NCBI RefSeq assembly: GCF_000003815.2
Contig: NC_049995.1
Location: 12,691,436-12,755,435 of the forward strand
Length of the DNA: 64,000 nt
Direction: 5' to 3'
Source of the DNA: Branchiostoma floridae
Taxonomy: Eukaryota; Chordata; Leptocardii; Amphioxiformes; Branchiostomatidae
The notes beneath the pieces are model-generated. The model saw nothing but the letters and a program-made list of their open reading frames with translations, was not told the DNA's origin and searched no databases. Shown here piece after piece: positions 20,006 through 28,807 of the stretch (positions are counted from its first letter, which is position 1; the number at the start of each line of letters is the position of its first letter). A program made the translations under genes and the position numbers.

Positions 20006-22085
20006 CTATGGCCACCAGGCGCTAGACGCACTAAACGCGGGGACTTTTGGGTTGAAGACCGGGTCGGAGGCCGTGATACCCTCGGTCTGCTCCCGGAGCT
20101 TGGTGAAGAAGACGTCGGCGTCCAGGTGCCCTAGAAGCCGGAGAAGGACGTCGCACTGAGCGTCAGGATCCATGCCACGAGGCTGGAGGTGAACCAGACC
20201 TGCCCCTGCTGCAGAGGTGCACGTAGTCTGAACGCTGCGGGTTCAGAGGACCTGGATCTCTCCATCCTAGTGGCATGGCCTTCAACTGCCGGCGACATCT
20301 CCCTTCGGCTGCTGTTTGTACCGGGCCTCGTCTCCTGTTGGCACCAGACCTGCCCCTGCTGCAGAGGTGCACGTAGTCTGAACGCTGCGGGTTCAGAGGA
20401 TCTGGGTATCTCCCTCCTGGTGGTGCGGCCTTCGGCTGTCGGCGACATCTTTCCCGTCTCCTGTTGGCTCATCTTCCCCTGCTGCAGAGGCGCACGATGT
20501 CTGAACACTGTGGCTTCACAGGACCTGGATCTCTCCCTCCGGATGGGACGGCCTTCGGCTGCCTGTGACATCTCCCTCGCCTGCTGCAGCTTTTCACACT
20601 GGACCTCGGACTGCTGAAGATCTAGAGGTGCATGTAGGCTGAACGCTGCGGGCTCAGAGGACCTGGGTCCCTCCCTCCGGGTGCTATGGCCTTCAGCTGC
20701 CGGCGACATCTCCCCCGCCTGCTCGGACAGACCGAGTCGCTTCTTAAGCTCGGCGATCTCCATCGTTAGGCTTGCGTTGTACAGTGCGGGTTCAGAGGAC
20801 CAGTTTCGCTCCCTCCAGACGGTACGGCATTCGGCTGTCGGCGACATCTCCCTCGCCTGTCGCTGCTTACACCGGACCTCGGACTGCTGAAGATCTGAAG
20901 TTGCACGTAGTCTGAACGCTGTCGGTTCAGAGAATCTGGATCCCTCCATCCTAGTGGTACGGCCTTCGGCTGCTGTCGGCAACGTCTCCCTCGTCTGCTG
21001 TGTGTACCGGACCCCGGACTGACCGAGCAGTTTCTTGAGCTCGGCGTTCTCCACCGTCAGGCTGTTGGACTCCTGTTCTAGGCTTGAATTCTGTTCTTGT
21101 AGAGCCTTGTTCTATAGGAAGGGAAAACGATTTGATTAGCATGTCTTAATAATGAAAGTTTATTTACAAGTTCATGCCCGGAGGCTAATTGAAACTACAT
21201 GGTGAAGACATACAAGTGGCAATGAACAGTGATAAACATCATTGGAAATAGAAGTTACTCGAATTCCAGCGTTAACTATTTCTAAAGGGTTTGGCCGGGG
21301 TTTAACTTCTTCTTTTTTTTAAAAAAAGGAGACGAAAAGCCCATTTTTTTACAGTTTTTGACAAAAAGGCTTTCTGTCCACCTGTGGATGTGAGTTGCTG
21401 TGGATGTGAGTTGGGGTATGTCTTTGTGGCTTCCCTAAACAAAGTGATTATTCCGGATTGGTTGAATGAACACTTAGAAATAAAATGTGTTTCGTCTTCT
21501 ACACTGCTTTTAAATTGCACATCACTTTCAGATGGGATGTTCAAATTCTGTCTTAAACTTTGAAGTGTTAGTTTGCCATTTCTTCACCGGTGATTTCAGA
21601 ATAACCAGAGAATGACTTTAATTGGATAAAAATGTCAAAGGTTAGAGGTAAAAGGGCACTTAGATATTATGAAGGCTTACCTGTTCTTCTAGTTTGGCTG
21701 CAAGAAATTCCAGTTCGTCCATTTTGGCCTTCTTTCTGTCCCTTGCTGTTTGCGCTGCCGCTCGGTTCTTCATTTTTCTACAAAAAAAAAGGAAAGAAAA
21801 TCCCCATCATTAGTTCAAATACATTTCTCACAATAGCTTTGTTGGATTTCTCAAAATCATTTTTTCTGCTACTAGCCCAATCGATGCTTTTCTGACCTAC
21901 ATCTACATCCTTGTCTGCATATGGAAGTCGTCAGACAACTTTTCTGACGCTCTCTGGATAATGTCTTTCACAGGAAGGTCTAAGGAAACAGTGTTGCCGC
22001 ACTCCAGAACCGACTCACGGAAGCTTAACTCTTAAACACTCACAAATCCTTTTGTTTGTAAATCAACATTGTAACAAAAGTACAA

Positions 22086-22138
<53 letters not shown>

Positions 22139-22534
22139 ACGACGAAAACAACACGGTAGATGCCTGGAGGCATGAGCAGACAACTTCTTGCCACCCAGTT
22201 TATATGACACAGCAGGAATGGACAAACAAGAAGAATCGTATTATCATTGTTTTTACTTTTTCACCAAAAAGGAAAAAGAAAAGAAAGTCACGTAGAAGAA
22301 CTTGGCAAGAGAGGGAGTAGCTACAGATTTTTTTTGTCAAGAAGCCTTGTGCCACTAAGACAATTATCTTAAGTGTCACTTCTGGTTGAATAGTCACCTT
22401 CTCATCGCCTTCTGCTCAGGTGTCAGGTGGTTGAGTCTTTTTCTCCTCCTTGGTTGTTCCGTCAGTCCTGATGAAGACGCCATGTTGGTGTGAAGTCCTG
22501 TCGCTGTCCCACAAGCGATGTTCATCGGCGCCAT
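20006..22534 (-). CDS. XBP1, unfolded-protein-response bZIP factor with repeated IRE1 target
   Basis: Three conventional exons on the minus strand: 22534-22398, 21777-21681 and 21111 onward. The basic region contains RRKMKNRAAAQTARDRKKAK, almost identical to vertebrate XBP1, followed by six perfect heptads (Leu at 68, 75, 82, 89, 96, 103). Unspliced mRNA encodes XBP1u, 404 residues, stop at 20131, ending in a hydrophobic segment with AWILTLSATSF like the HR2 region that tethers XBP1u mRNA to the ER. Removal of the last 26-base IRE1 intron (20234-20209) shifts the frame to XBP1s, about 437 residues, stop at 20006. Residues after the zipper form six in-frame repeats of 41-50 residues (S-S-E-P-A-A-F-R-L-R-A-P-L-Q-Q type), each derived from the IRE1 target. 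XBP1s activates ER chaperone and ERAD genes. The short spliced tail (about 67 residues) and the missing arrest peptide are unlike vertebrates. A further downstream exon cannot be excluded. Confidence 0.93.
20209..20234 (-). promoter_or_regulatory. IRE1-spliced 26-base intron, distal copy A
   Basis: On the mRNA the 5' hairpin is stem CUGAAC/GUUCAG, six perfect pairs, closing the seven-base loop CCGCAGC, cut as CCGCAG|C. The 3' hairpin is stem UGCACCU/AGGGGCA with one mismatch, closing loop CUGCAGC, cut as CUGCAG|C. The distance between cuts is exactly 26 bases, and the inside keeps ACTACGTGCACCTC as in vertebrate XBP1. Removal opens the XBP1s frame to 20006. Confidence 0.92.
20359..20384 (-). 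promoter_or_regulatory. IRE1-type 26-base intron, copy B
   Basis: Identical to copy A across both loops, both stems and the intron, exactly 150 bases upstream on the mRNA. Cutting out copy B alone shifts into a frame that stops inside the next repeat. Joining the B 5' site to the A 3' site removes 176 bases and yields the same downstream XBP1s frame as removing A alone. Confidence 0.88.
20478..20930 (-). promoter_or_regulatory. decayed IRE1 target copies C, D, F, E
   Basis: Copy C (about 20482-20507) keeps the 3' loop CUGCAGC, but its 5' loop is CCACAGU with a weakened stem. Copy D (5' site at 20645/20646) keeps a full 5' hairpin, CUGAGC/GUUCAG around CCGCAGC, but its 3' loop has become CUUCAGC in altered sequence. 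Copy F has lost both. Copy E, nearest the zipper, keeps the 5' stem, but the loop is CGACAGC and the 3' site is gone. Confidence 0.8.
22088..22134. repeat. GA microsatellite in XBP1 intron 1
   Basis: An almost perfect (GA)n run of about 45 bases between XBP1 exons 1 and 2. The Ser-Leu open frame on the minus strand is a product of the repeat. Confidence 0.95.
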
Positions 22535-22652
22535 CCTCAGTTCTCGGCGCCGACCATAGCGTACGCAACGCCCGGTGGTATATCTCGGACTCCTCTGGGT
22601 TTTAGGCGGTTGGCATCACAAACTTACTTGTCCAGGTAAGGTAGTATGAGAT

Positions 22653-22671
22653 CGTGTCGATCTATGATTGG
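22653..22671 (-). promoter_or_regulatory. near-ERSE, copy 1 (CCAAT-N9-ACACG)
   Basis: On the sense strand of XBP1: CCAAT, nine bases, ACACG, about 120 bases upstream of the ATG. The ERSE consensus bound by NF-Y with ATF6/XBP1 is CCAAT-N9-CCACG, so one base differs. Order, spacing and orientation match. Confidence 0.65.
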
Positions 22672-22814
22672 TCGTTGCTCTAGTTTGAATATCAAACATA
22701 CAGATCTGATTGGTCAGTGCCGAAGATGACGTAAGCGTGTTCTAAGGTGATACATCTCTGTCCTCCCTGGTAGTTGTGTACGAACCTACTTATCTGGGTA
22801 GAAGAGTATGAGAT

Positions 22815-22833
22815 CGTGTCGATATATGATTGG
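22815..22833 (-). promoter_or_regulatory. near-ERSE, copy 2
   Basis: CCAAT, nine bases, ACACG again, about 280 bases upstream of the ATG. The nine-base spacer differs from copy 1 while both halves are kept. Confidence 0.6.
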
Positions 22834-23017
22834 TCGTTGCTCTAGTTTGAGTAACAAACATACAAATCTGATCGGTCATTGCCGAAGATGACATAAGCGT
22901 GTTCTAAGGTGATACATCTCTGTCCTCCCTAGTAGTTGGTGACGAATCTACTTTTCTATGTAAGACCAAGGACGTTATATGAGATAATATTACGCCCTTG
23001 GTAAGACAGTATGAGAT

Positions 23018-23036
23018 CGTGTCGATCTGCGATTGG
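23018..23036 (-). promoter_or_regulatory. near-ERSE, copy 3
   Basis: CCAAT, nine bases, ACACG, about 485 bases upstream of the ATG, in the most diverged copy of the repeated block. Both halves and the nine-base spacing remain. Confidence 0.6.
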
Positions 23037-23115
23037 TCATTTCTAGTTTAAATATCAAACATACAGCTCTGATTGGTCAGTGCTGAAGATCACTAGAAGA
23101 TCACGAAAGAGAGTT

Positions 23116-25468
23116 CTAAAGTTATCGCATGCGCCATCAAGACTAATTATACGTTATGCTCTTCTGGTACGCAAAATAGCAGTTAGTCACTGGATATGAT
23201 TTTGGACAGGTGGCGTCCACTGTACTCTGACACTGAGCAAATCTGTTAAAAAGCATGTTTTATACATTAGCTGTGAATAGTTATGAAAATGAGATGAAGA
23301 CAATTTTAGATAGTTCTATAGGAAAGCAAAGTAGTACAAGTCCAAACAAGTCTGATTCAAATGAGCCAGTTAGCTCCTATTGTCTAATGTTGTCTCGCTC
23401 GGAAGGGTAAGGGTGGGATTCTACCTTGAATTTCCCTTATTATAGGATTACCTGTAACTCATCTTTCGAACCAGTCGGAGTTCAAGGTCTAGAATAAAAG
23501 GTACTGCATGCTACCTGAAACGTCTGACAGCCTTCCAAAATCATAAAAAGTTGCTTGTTACCTGGATATCTTATATTATAATTATTCTTAAACTTTCGTC
23601 GACGTGATCCACTTATTGGATTTCGCAGCAACAAGGCCAACTTTAGAGGTGTGTATAAAATAACCCAACATATTGATGGCAAACCAAGTTTAATATTGCA
23701 AAATAACGAGACGCCTTCATTGTTTTATTTTGATGTTTTGATGTCTTGATGGAATAGTCCTACAGATGGCAAAACTGTGTATGTTTAATACAATTATCAT
23801 GTAATTTCCATACATATTAAAAGCACAAATGACCATATGATATCACACTGACAATCCAGGAGCACTCCAGAGCTACGTGATACTTGAGAATGTCCCCTTT
23901 CCCTTTGTTAAAATCACCAAAGCATCATAGCATGAGGAAAACTTGTAGATAGCGGTTGTTTTTCCGCACTTGTAACTAGGAGTCATTTTCATCGGTATCG
24001 ATATTATCCTGAGTATAAGGCATACGAGTCCATCTTTGACCTCTCCTTTGTTTGACCTATGACCCTTCTATTCGACACCGGTACACCGCCAAATTTGTTC
24101 TCGTAACGTCTGGGCCTTTTGAAGACAAAAATCTACGCAAGAAACCGGTCAGAGCGAAAAAAGACTAGAGGTATGTTGAGGTCAGAAGTTTTGGATCATT
24201 TATTTTGGTAACAGACTGGAAAATATTGTGTTTGACGCATAATTGTGGAGTGTAAAATTTTGGGATATGTGAAGGGGGAGGGGGGCGAAACCAAACGTAC
24301 GCGAGGCCTACACTAGCTACAAGAGCTGTGTAACGATTGCCTAAATAAATTCTAGATACAGGTCCAGACCTGAACATGTAACCTTAGCTTTATCAACTAT
24401 CTGTAAGTTATAAATGTAGCCAACTTACTTTTATAGTTATGAATTCTCATTTTGTATGAGTATATTGTACATTTTCGTAATAATTTCTACAAAATCTTTT
24501 TGGAATTTACTTAGCTTAAGTCTTAAAAAATATTGTTCACTAGTGATTTAATTTGTTCAGGTACAAGTACACCAGTTGTTCAGGTCTGGACCTGGACCTA
24601 TATAATTTTGGAGGTAGAGGTACGGTACATCATCATCATCATCATCGGTCGACGTGATCAAATGTAGACATGTTCGCACATGTCTACACACGACAGGGTT
24701 ATACGGTACAGGTATTAGGGGTATTTAGATACACAGCCCTGCGCACTACCAGCATATCATATATCATGCAAAAGTAACCATTTTAGTATGGACTAGTATG
24801 CATGTGTTCTGAAATCATTTGGGTTGACGCATCATAATGCAATGTGAGAAAATTTAAATCAGTACCAAGCTTGATAGAAGAATTTTATTGCACTACAATT
24901 GTAACAGGTACTGTACATGTTGCACCTGTACGACTAAGTGCGGCAGCTGACGAGAGGGTGGAGAAGGAAGTTCACACCCCTCCTTCACCTTAAAAAGACA
25001 CGTGCAGGCCAGGCAGACAGGGTCACCTAACCCACTGTCTGCCTACCATTGTCTTCCGAGACAGACGGATGCCAACAGATGTACAATGTACATGTATATG
25101 TATGAAAGTTGAACTAATGTAGTGTTGTTAGAATCTAAGAACTAATTTAATCTAATCTAATTAAGTTATCATAAACAACAGACACTAAGACCTCTCAAAC
25201 CCTTTTTTTACTAGGCTTGGCACAGCAAAGACGGATTTCAAGCCTGCCTATTCAAAAAGCTGCTGTGATGGGATGAAGTGCCCAGCTAGCTCTTCAACTG
25301 AGGTATTGCATAAGGGTCTCCTACCAAAGTTTTCTCGGGCTGCCTAGGAAGGTATCCCACTGGAGTTACCCAAAATTGCCCAGGAAAGTATACCACCAGG
25401 ATTTCTGAGAGTGAGAAAGACAGTGTTACTTTTTATACAAGCCTGCGGACCTAGATTTCAAGGTAAAT
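23116..25468. other. intergenic between XBP1 and the zinc-finger gene
   Basis: No supported exon is seen. It holds an antisense interspersed repeat at about 24885-25100 (TTTATTGCACTACAATTGTA onward), GGACCTG-rich pieces near 24360 and 24580, and a short (CAT)n run near 24630-24647. The zinc-finger gene may have an untranslated or short coding 5' exon here, but none could be assigned. Confidence 0.5.
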
Positions 25469-28400
25469 ATGTTTCAGATACTAGTACTCAATACGAACAC
25501 GGAACCTCAAACTCTGGGAAAACTCCACACCTGCTGGTATTGTGAGTTCAGCACCTACAGCAGCTCGGAACTTTCTGAGCACGAGAAAACCCACCCAAAA
25601 GACAAACCCTTCAAGTGCAACCACTGCGACTTTTCTGCAAAATATAGGTCCACTTTGCGCCAGCATCTTCTCAGGCACACTGGTGAGAAACCCTTTATGT
25701 GTAAAGACTGTGGGTTCAGGACAGCTCAAAAGAGTCGCCTATCTGAGCACATGAGAACCCACACGGGTGAAAAACCTTACAAGTGTGACCAGTGTGACTA
25801 TTCTGCTGCCCTGAAATCTACTTTGGCCAAACATCGAACAAAGCACAATACCAAGAAGCCCTTTCTGTGTGATGAGTGTGGATTCAGGACAACTCATAAG
25901 GCTTTCTTAAAAGGCCATATGAGAAGTCATACAGCAGAGAGGCGCTTCAAGTGTGACCAGTGTGACTACGCTGCAGTGAAGCAGTCAAATCTGACTCGCC
26001 ATCTCGAAAAACATGCGACTGAGAAGTCCTACGTATGCGGGGAATGTGGGTTCAGTACAGCTCGCAAGGACAGCCTTATCAAACACTTGCCTGTCCACGC
26101 AGGACCAAGACCATACAAGTGTGACCAGTGTGAGTACGCGGCAACACGGAAACGCCATGTGAAGATCCATCTAGCAAGATATCATACAAGTGAGGAACTC
26201 CACTTAGAGGCAGATGATAAGTGTCCCGATGCTGATGATGAAAGCTCCTGTGATGAGTCCCCCACGGAAGTTTTCCAGAACTGGTCAGTAGGGTCTCCCT
26301 CAGTAGTTTTCCACGATAGCGAAGCTGGACCTACAAATGAAGTTCCGAAAAACTGCCAAAGTGGGTCTCCCAATGAAGTTCTTCCTAACTGCCCTACTGG
26401 ATCTGCAAATGAAGTTTCCCAGAACTGTCAAAATGGGTCTCCCTCTGAAGTTTTTCAACAGTGCCTAGAAGGGTCTCCTACTGGAGTTGTACAGAACAGC
26501 ACCAAAAGTTATACCACTGATGTTTCTGAGAGTCAGGAAGGCGGTGCTAGACAGCAGACAGCTGCACAAAGTTCCAATCAGTCCAGCACAACTAATAGCT
26601 CCGCACTTTCTAAACAAATTGAGGCACAGACAGTAGACAAGCCCTTCAAGTGTGACCACTGCAACTTTTCTGCGAGATATAGGTCCACTTTGAGACAACA
26701 TCTTGTCAGGCACACTGGAGAGAAACCCTTCATGTGTAAAGACTGTGGGTTCAGGACAGCTAATAAGTATCAGTTAACTAGGCATATAAGAATCCACACA
26801 GGTGAAAAACCTTACAAGTGTGACCAGTGTGACTACTCTGCTGCAGAGAAATCTACTTTGACTAAACATCAAACAAAACACAATACCGAGAAGCCCTTTC
26901 TGTGTAATGAATGTGCATACAGAACAACTCACAAAGCTTACCTAAGAGATCATATGAAAAGCCATTCAGCTGAGAAGCCCTTCAAGTGTGACCAGTGTGA
27001 CTTTGCAGCAGTGCGGAAGTCCAATCTGACACGACACCTTGCAAAACATGCGACTGAGAAACCCTTTGTTTGTGAGGACTGCGGTTTCAGAACGGCCCTC
27101 CATCATGTCCTAACCAAACATTTGTTGTGCCATGCAGAAAAGCAGTATAAGTGTGACCAGTGTGACTTCTCCACAGCACGTGAGTCTTCACTGAAGCTCC
27201 ATCGCGCTAAACATACCGGTGAGAAACCCTACAGGTGTGGGGAGTGCGGGTTCAGAACAGCCATAAAGAGCAGCCTAACACAACACTTGCTGCTCCATAC
27301 AGGACAAAAACCCTACAAGTGTAAACACTGTGACTTTTCCACAACACAGAAAGCCCATCTGAAGGCTCACCTCGCAAAACACCCCGGCGAGAAAGCATTC
27401 ATCTGTGAGGTATGTGGATACCGGACTGGTTTGAAGGATCAATTTTCTAGTCATATGCTGATCCACACAGGTGAAAAACCACACAAGTGTGACCAGTGTG
27501 AGTTTTCTGCAAGAAAGAAGTCCACTTTGCGTCTACATCGTGTGAAATACCATGGTGCCAGAGGTTACACGTGTAGCGAGTGTGGATACAGGGCAGCTAG
27601 AAAAGCTGTCTTCATCCGGCATATGAAGGTCCATACAGGGGAGAAACCGTACAATTGTGACCAGTGTGACTTTTCTACTGCACACCGACCCACTCTGAAG
27701 CGACATCAAGCAAAACACACTGGTGAGAAACCCTTTGCTTGTGTGGAATGTGGATTCAGGACAACTTGTAACAGTAGCTTATTGGCTCACATGAAAACCC
27801 ATTCAAGTGAAAAACCTTACAAGTGCGACCAATGTGACCATTCTACAGCACATAAATACGCTTTGAACCGACATTTGCTCACTCACACTGGTCAGAAACG
27901 GTACATGTGTGACCAGTGTGACTTCAGGACTGCCAAAAGGTATAACTTACTACGACACGTAACAATGCACACAGGGAAAAAGATTTACAAATGTAGCAAG
28001 TGCGACTTTTCTGCCGAGCAGAAATCTAGCGTGGACGAACATTATGTGATACACACTACTGGTGGGAAACCTTTCATGTGTGGCCAATGTGAATATAGGA
28101 CAGCTCGAAAGTCTGACTTAACCGAACATCTGAAAGTTCACGGAGGTGTGAGACCCTACAAACATACCCATGGCGAATTTTACACAATCGAGGAGTCGAC
28201 TTTGGACTATGACTTAGCTCTAAACACCGGTGAGAAACCCTACATGTGTGAGATGTGTGGGTACAAGACTGCTGGAATGACTGAGTTATCCCACCACATG
28301 AGAACCCACACAGGGGAAAATCCTTGCCAGTGTGACCAGTGCTACTCTTCTGCAACAGAGAAGTCGAGTTTGAATCACCATCATACAAAACACACTGGAG

Positions 28401-28807
28401 AGAATGGGTTAAGAACAGCTAAAAACTCTCAAGGATCAAATCATTTGAGAACGCACACAAGTGAAAAACCCTACAAGTGCAACCAGTGCGACTATTCTGC
28501 TCCACAAAAATCGAGCTTGGACAAACATCTAGCAAAACATGCCGAAGAGAATCTCCTTGTTTGTGTGGAGTGTGGGTACAGGACGTCTAACAAGACTAGC
28601 TTAGCCAATCACTTGAAAACCCACTCAGGGGAGAAACCTTACAAGTGTGACCAGTGTGACTATTCTGCAGCACAAAAAGGCACTTTGACGCGACATCTAC
28701 AAACTCACACTGGTCAGAAACGGTACATGTGTGATCGTTGTGACTTTAGGACTAACGCTAAGTTTAATCTATCCCGACACATGAAAACGCACACTGGAAA
28801 ATTGTGA
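25469..28807 (+). CDS. poly-C2H2 zinc-finger protein (1112 aa, about 32 intact fingers)
   Basis: One long exon. Eight C2H2 fingers (residues about 19-235) are followed by a low-complexity spacer (about 236-390), then 24 more intact fingers and two broken ones. Fingers follow C-x2-C-x12-H-x3-H with TGEKP-like linkers; the recurring form alternates YKCDQCDYSA and FMCKDCGFRTA fingers. Such arrays bind long DNA sites; the target cannot be deduced. There is no KRAB, SCAN or BTB domain, as expected outside tetrapods for KRAB. Finger 27 (about residue 895) has lost its Cys and His, and finger 30 lost its Cys pair by deletion. Fingers 2-6 and 9-13 are near copies, showing block duplication. The ATG overlaps an acceptor-like ATGTTTCAG, so the true start could lie in an upstream exon. 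Confidence 0.88.
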   Translation: MFQILVLNTNTEPQTLGKLHTCWYCEFSTYSSSELSEHEKTHPKDKPFKCNHCDFSAKYRSTLRQHLLRHTGEKPFMCKDCGFRTAQKSRLSEHMRTHTGEKPYKCDQCDYSAALKSTLAKHRTKHNTKKPFLCDECGFRTTHKAFLKGHMRSHTAERRFKCDQCDYAAVKQSNLTRHLEKHATEKSYVCGECGFSTARKDSLIKHLPVHAGPRPYKCDQCEYAATRKRHVKIHLARYHTSEELHLEADDKCPDADDESSCDESPTEVFQNWSVGSPSVVFHDSEAGPTNEVPKNCQSGSPNEVLPNCPTGSANEVSQNCQNGSPSEVFQQCLEGSPTGVVQNSTKSYTTDVSESQEGGARQQTAAQSSNQSSTTNSSALSKQIEAQTVDKPFKCDHCNFSARYRSTLRQHLVRHTGEKPFMCKDCGFRTANKYQLTRHIRIHTGEKPYKCDQCDYSAAEKSTLTKHQTKHNTEKPFLCNECAYRTTHKAYLRDHMKSHSAEKPFKCDQCDFAAVRKSNLTRHLAKHATEKPFVCEDCGFRTALHHVLTKHLLCHAEKQYKCDQCDFSTARESSLKLHRAKHTGEKPYRCGECGFRTAIKSSLTQHLLLHTGQKPYKCKHCDFSTTQKAHLKAHLAKHPGEKAFICEVCGYRTGLKDQFSSHMLIHTGEKPHKCDQCEFSARKKSTLRLHRVKYHGARGYTCSECGYRAARKAVFIRHMKVHTGEKPYNCDQCDFSTAHRPTLKRHQAKHTGEKPFACVECGFRTTCNSSLLAHMKTHSSEKPYKCDQCDHSTAHKYALNRHLLTHTGQKRYMCDQCDFRTAKRYNLLRHVTMHTGKKIYKCSKCDFSAEQKSSVDEHYVIHTTGGKPFMCGQCEYRTARKSDLTEHLKVHGGVRPYKHTHGEFYTIEESTLDYDLALNTGEKPYMCEMCGYKTAGMTELSHHMRTHTGENPCQCDQCYSSATEKSSLNHHHTKHTGENGLRTAKNSQGSNHLRTHTSEKPYKCNQCDYSAPQKSSLDKHLAKHAEENLLVCVECGYRTSNKTSLANHLKTHSGEKPYKCDQCDYSAAQKGTLTRHLQTHTGQKRYMCDRCDFRTNAKFNLSRHMKTHTGKL
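26258..26509 (+). repeat. 36-base coding minisatellite in the zinc-finger spacer
   Basis: Seven in-frame units of 12 residues of the form S-P-x-E-V-x-x-N-x-x-x-G separate finger 8 from finger 9. Units are diverged, with P-T-N-E-V and S-A-N-E-V variants. The spacer probably arose by unit duplication and splits the array into two blocks. Confidence 0.8.

Larger units (their letters stand above)
20161..20935 (-). repeat. six-copy in-frame array of the XBP1 IRE1 target region
   Basis: Aligning the GAACGCTGCGGGTTCAGAGG core on the plus strand gives copies centred near 20240 (A), 20390 (B), 20510 (C), 20650 (D), 20790 (F) and 20925 (E). Spacings are 150, 123, 138, 138 and 135 bases, all multiples of three, so XBP1u stays open throughout. 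Copy F also repeats the end of the zipper (MEIAELKKRLG against VENAELKKLLG), so the original unit ran from the zipper end to past the IRE1 sites. Copies A and B are nearly identical over 60 bases. The others are partly decayed at their IRE1 sites. Confidence 0.9.
22618..23115 (-). promoter_or_regulatory. XBP1 promoter region: block repeated three times
   Basis: A unit of 160-200 bases containing GTATGAGATCGTGTCGAT, GATTGGTC, TATCAAACATACA and a second GATTGGTC is present at about 22635-22765, 22800-22925 and 23003-23110. The first two copies also share AAGCGTGTTCTAAGGTGATA. All copies lie just upstream of the XBP1 start at 22534. Copy 1 also carries TGACGTAA near 22728. The ATTGG words are CCAAT boxes on the XBP1 sense strand. 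Confidence 0.75.

Noticed and set aside
20189-20890. Plus-strand open frames opposite XBP1
   Set aside because: Antisense shadows of the repeated XBP1 exon. The minus strand has the bZIP link, splice sites and IRE1 sites.
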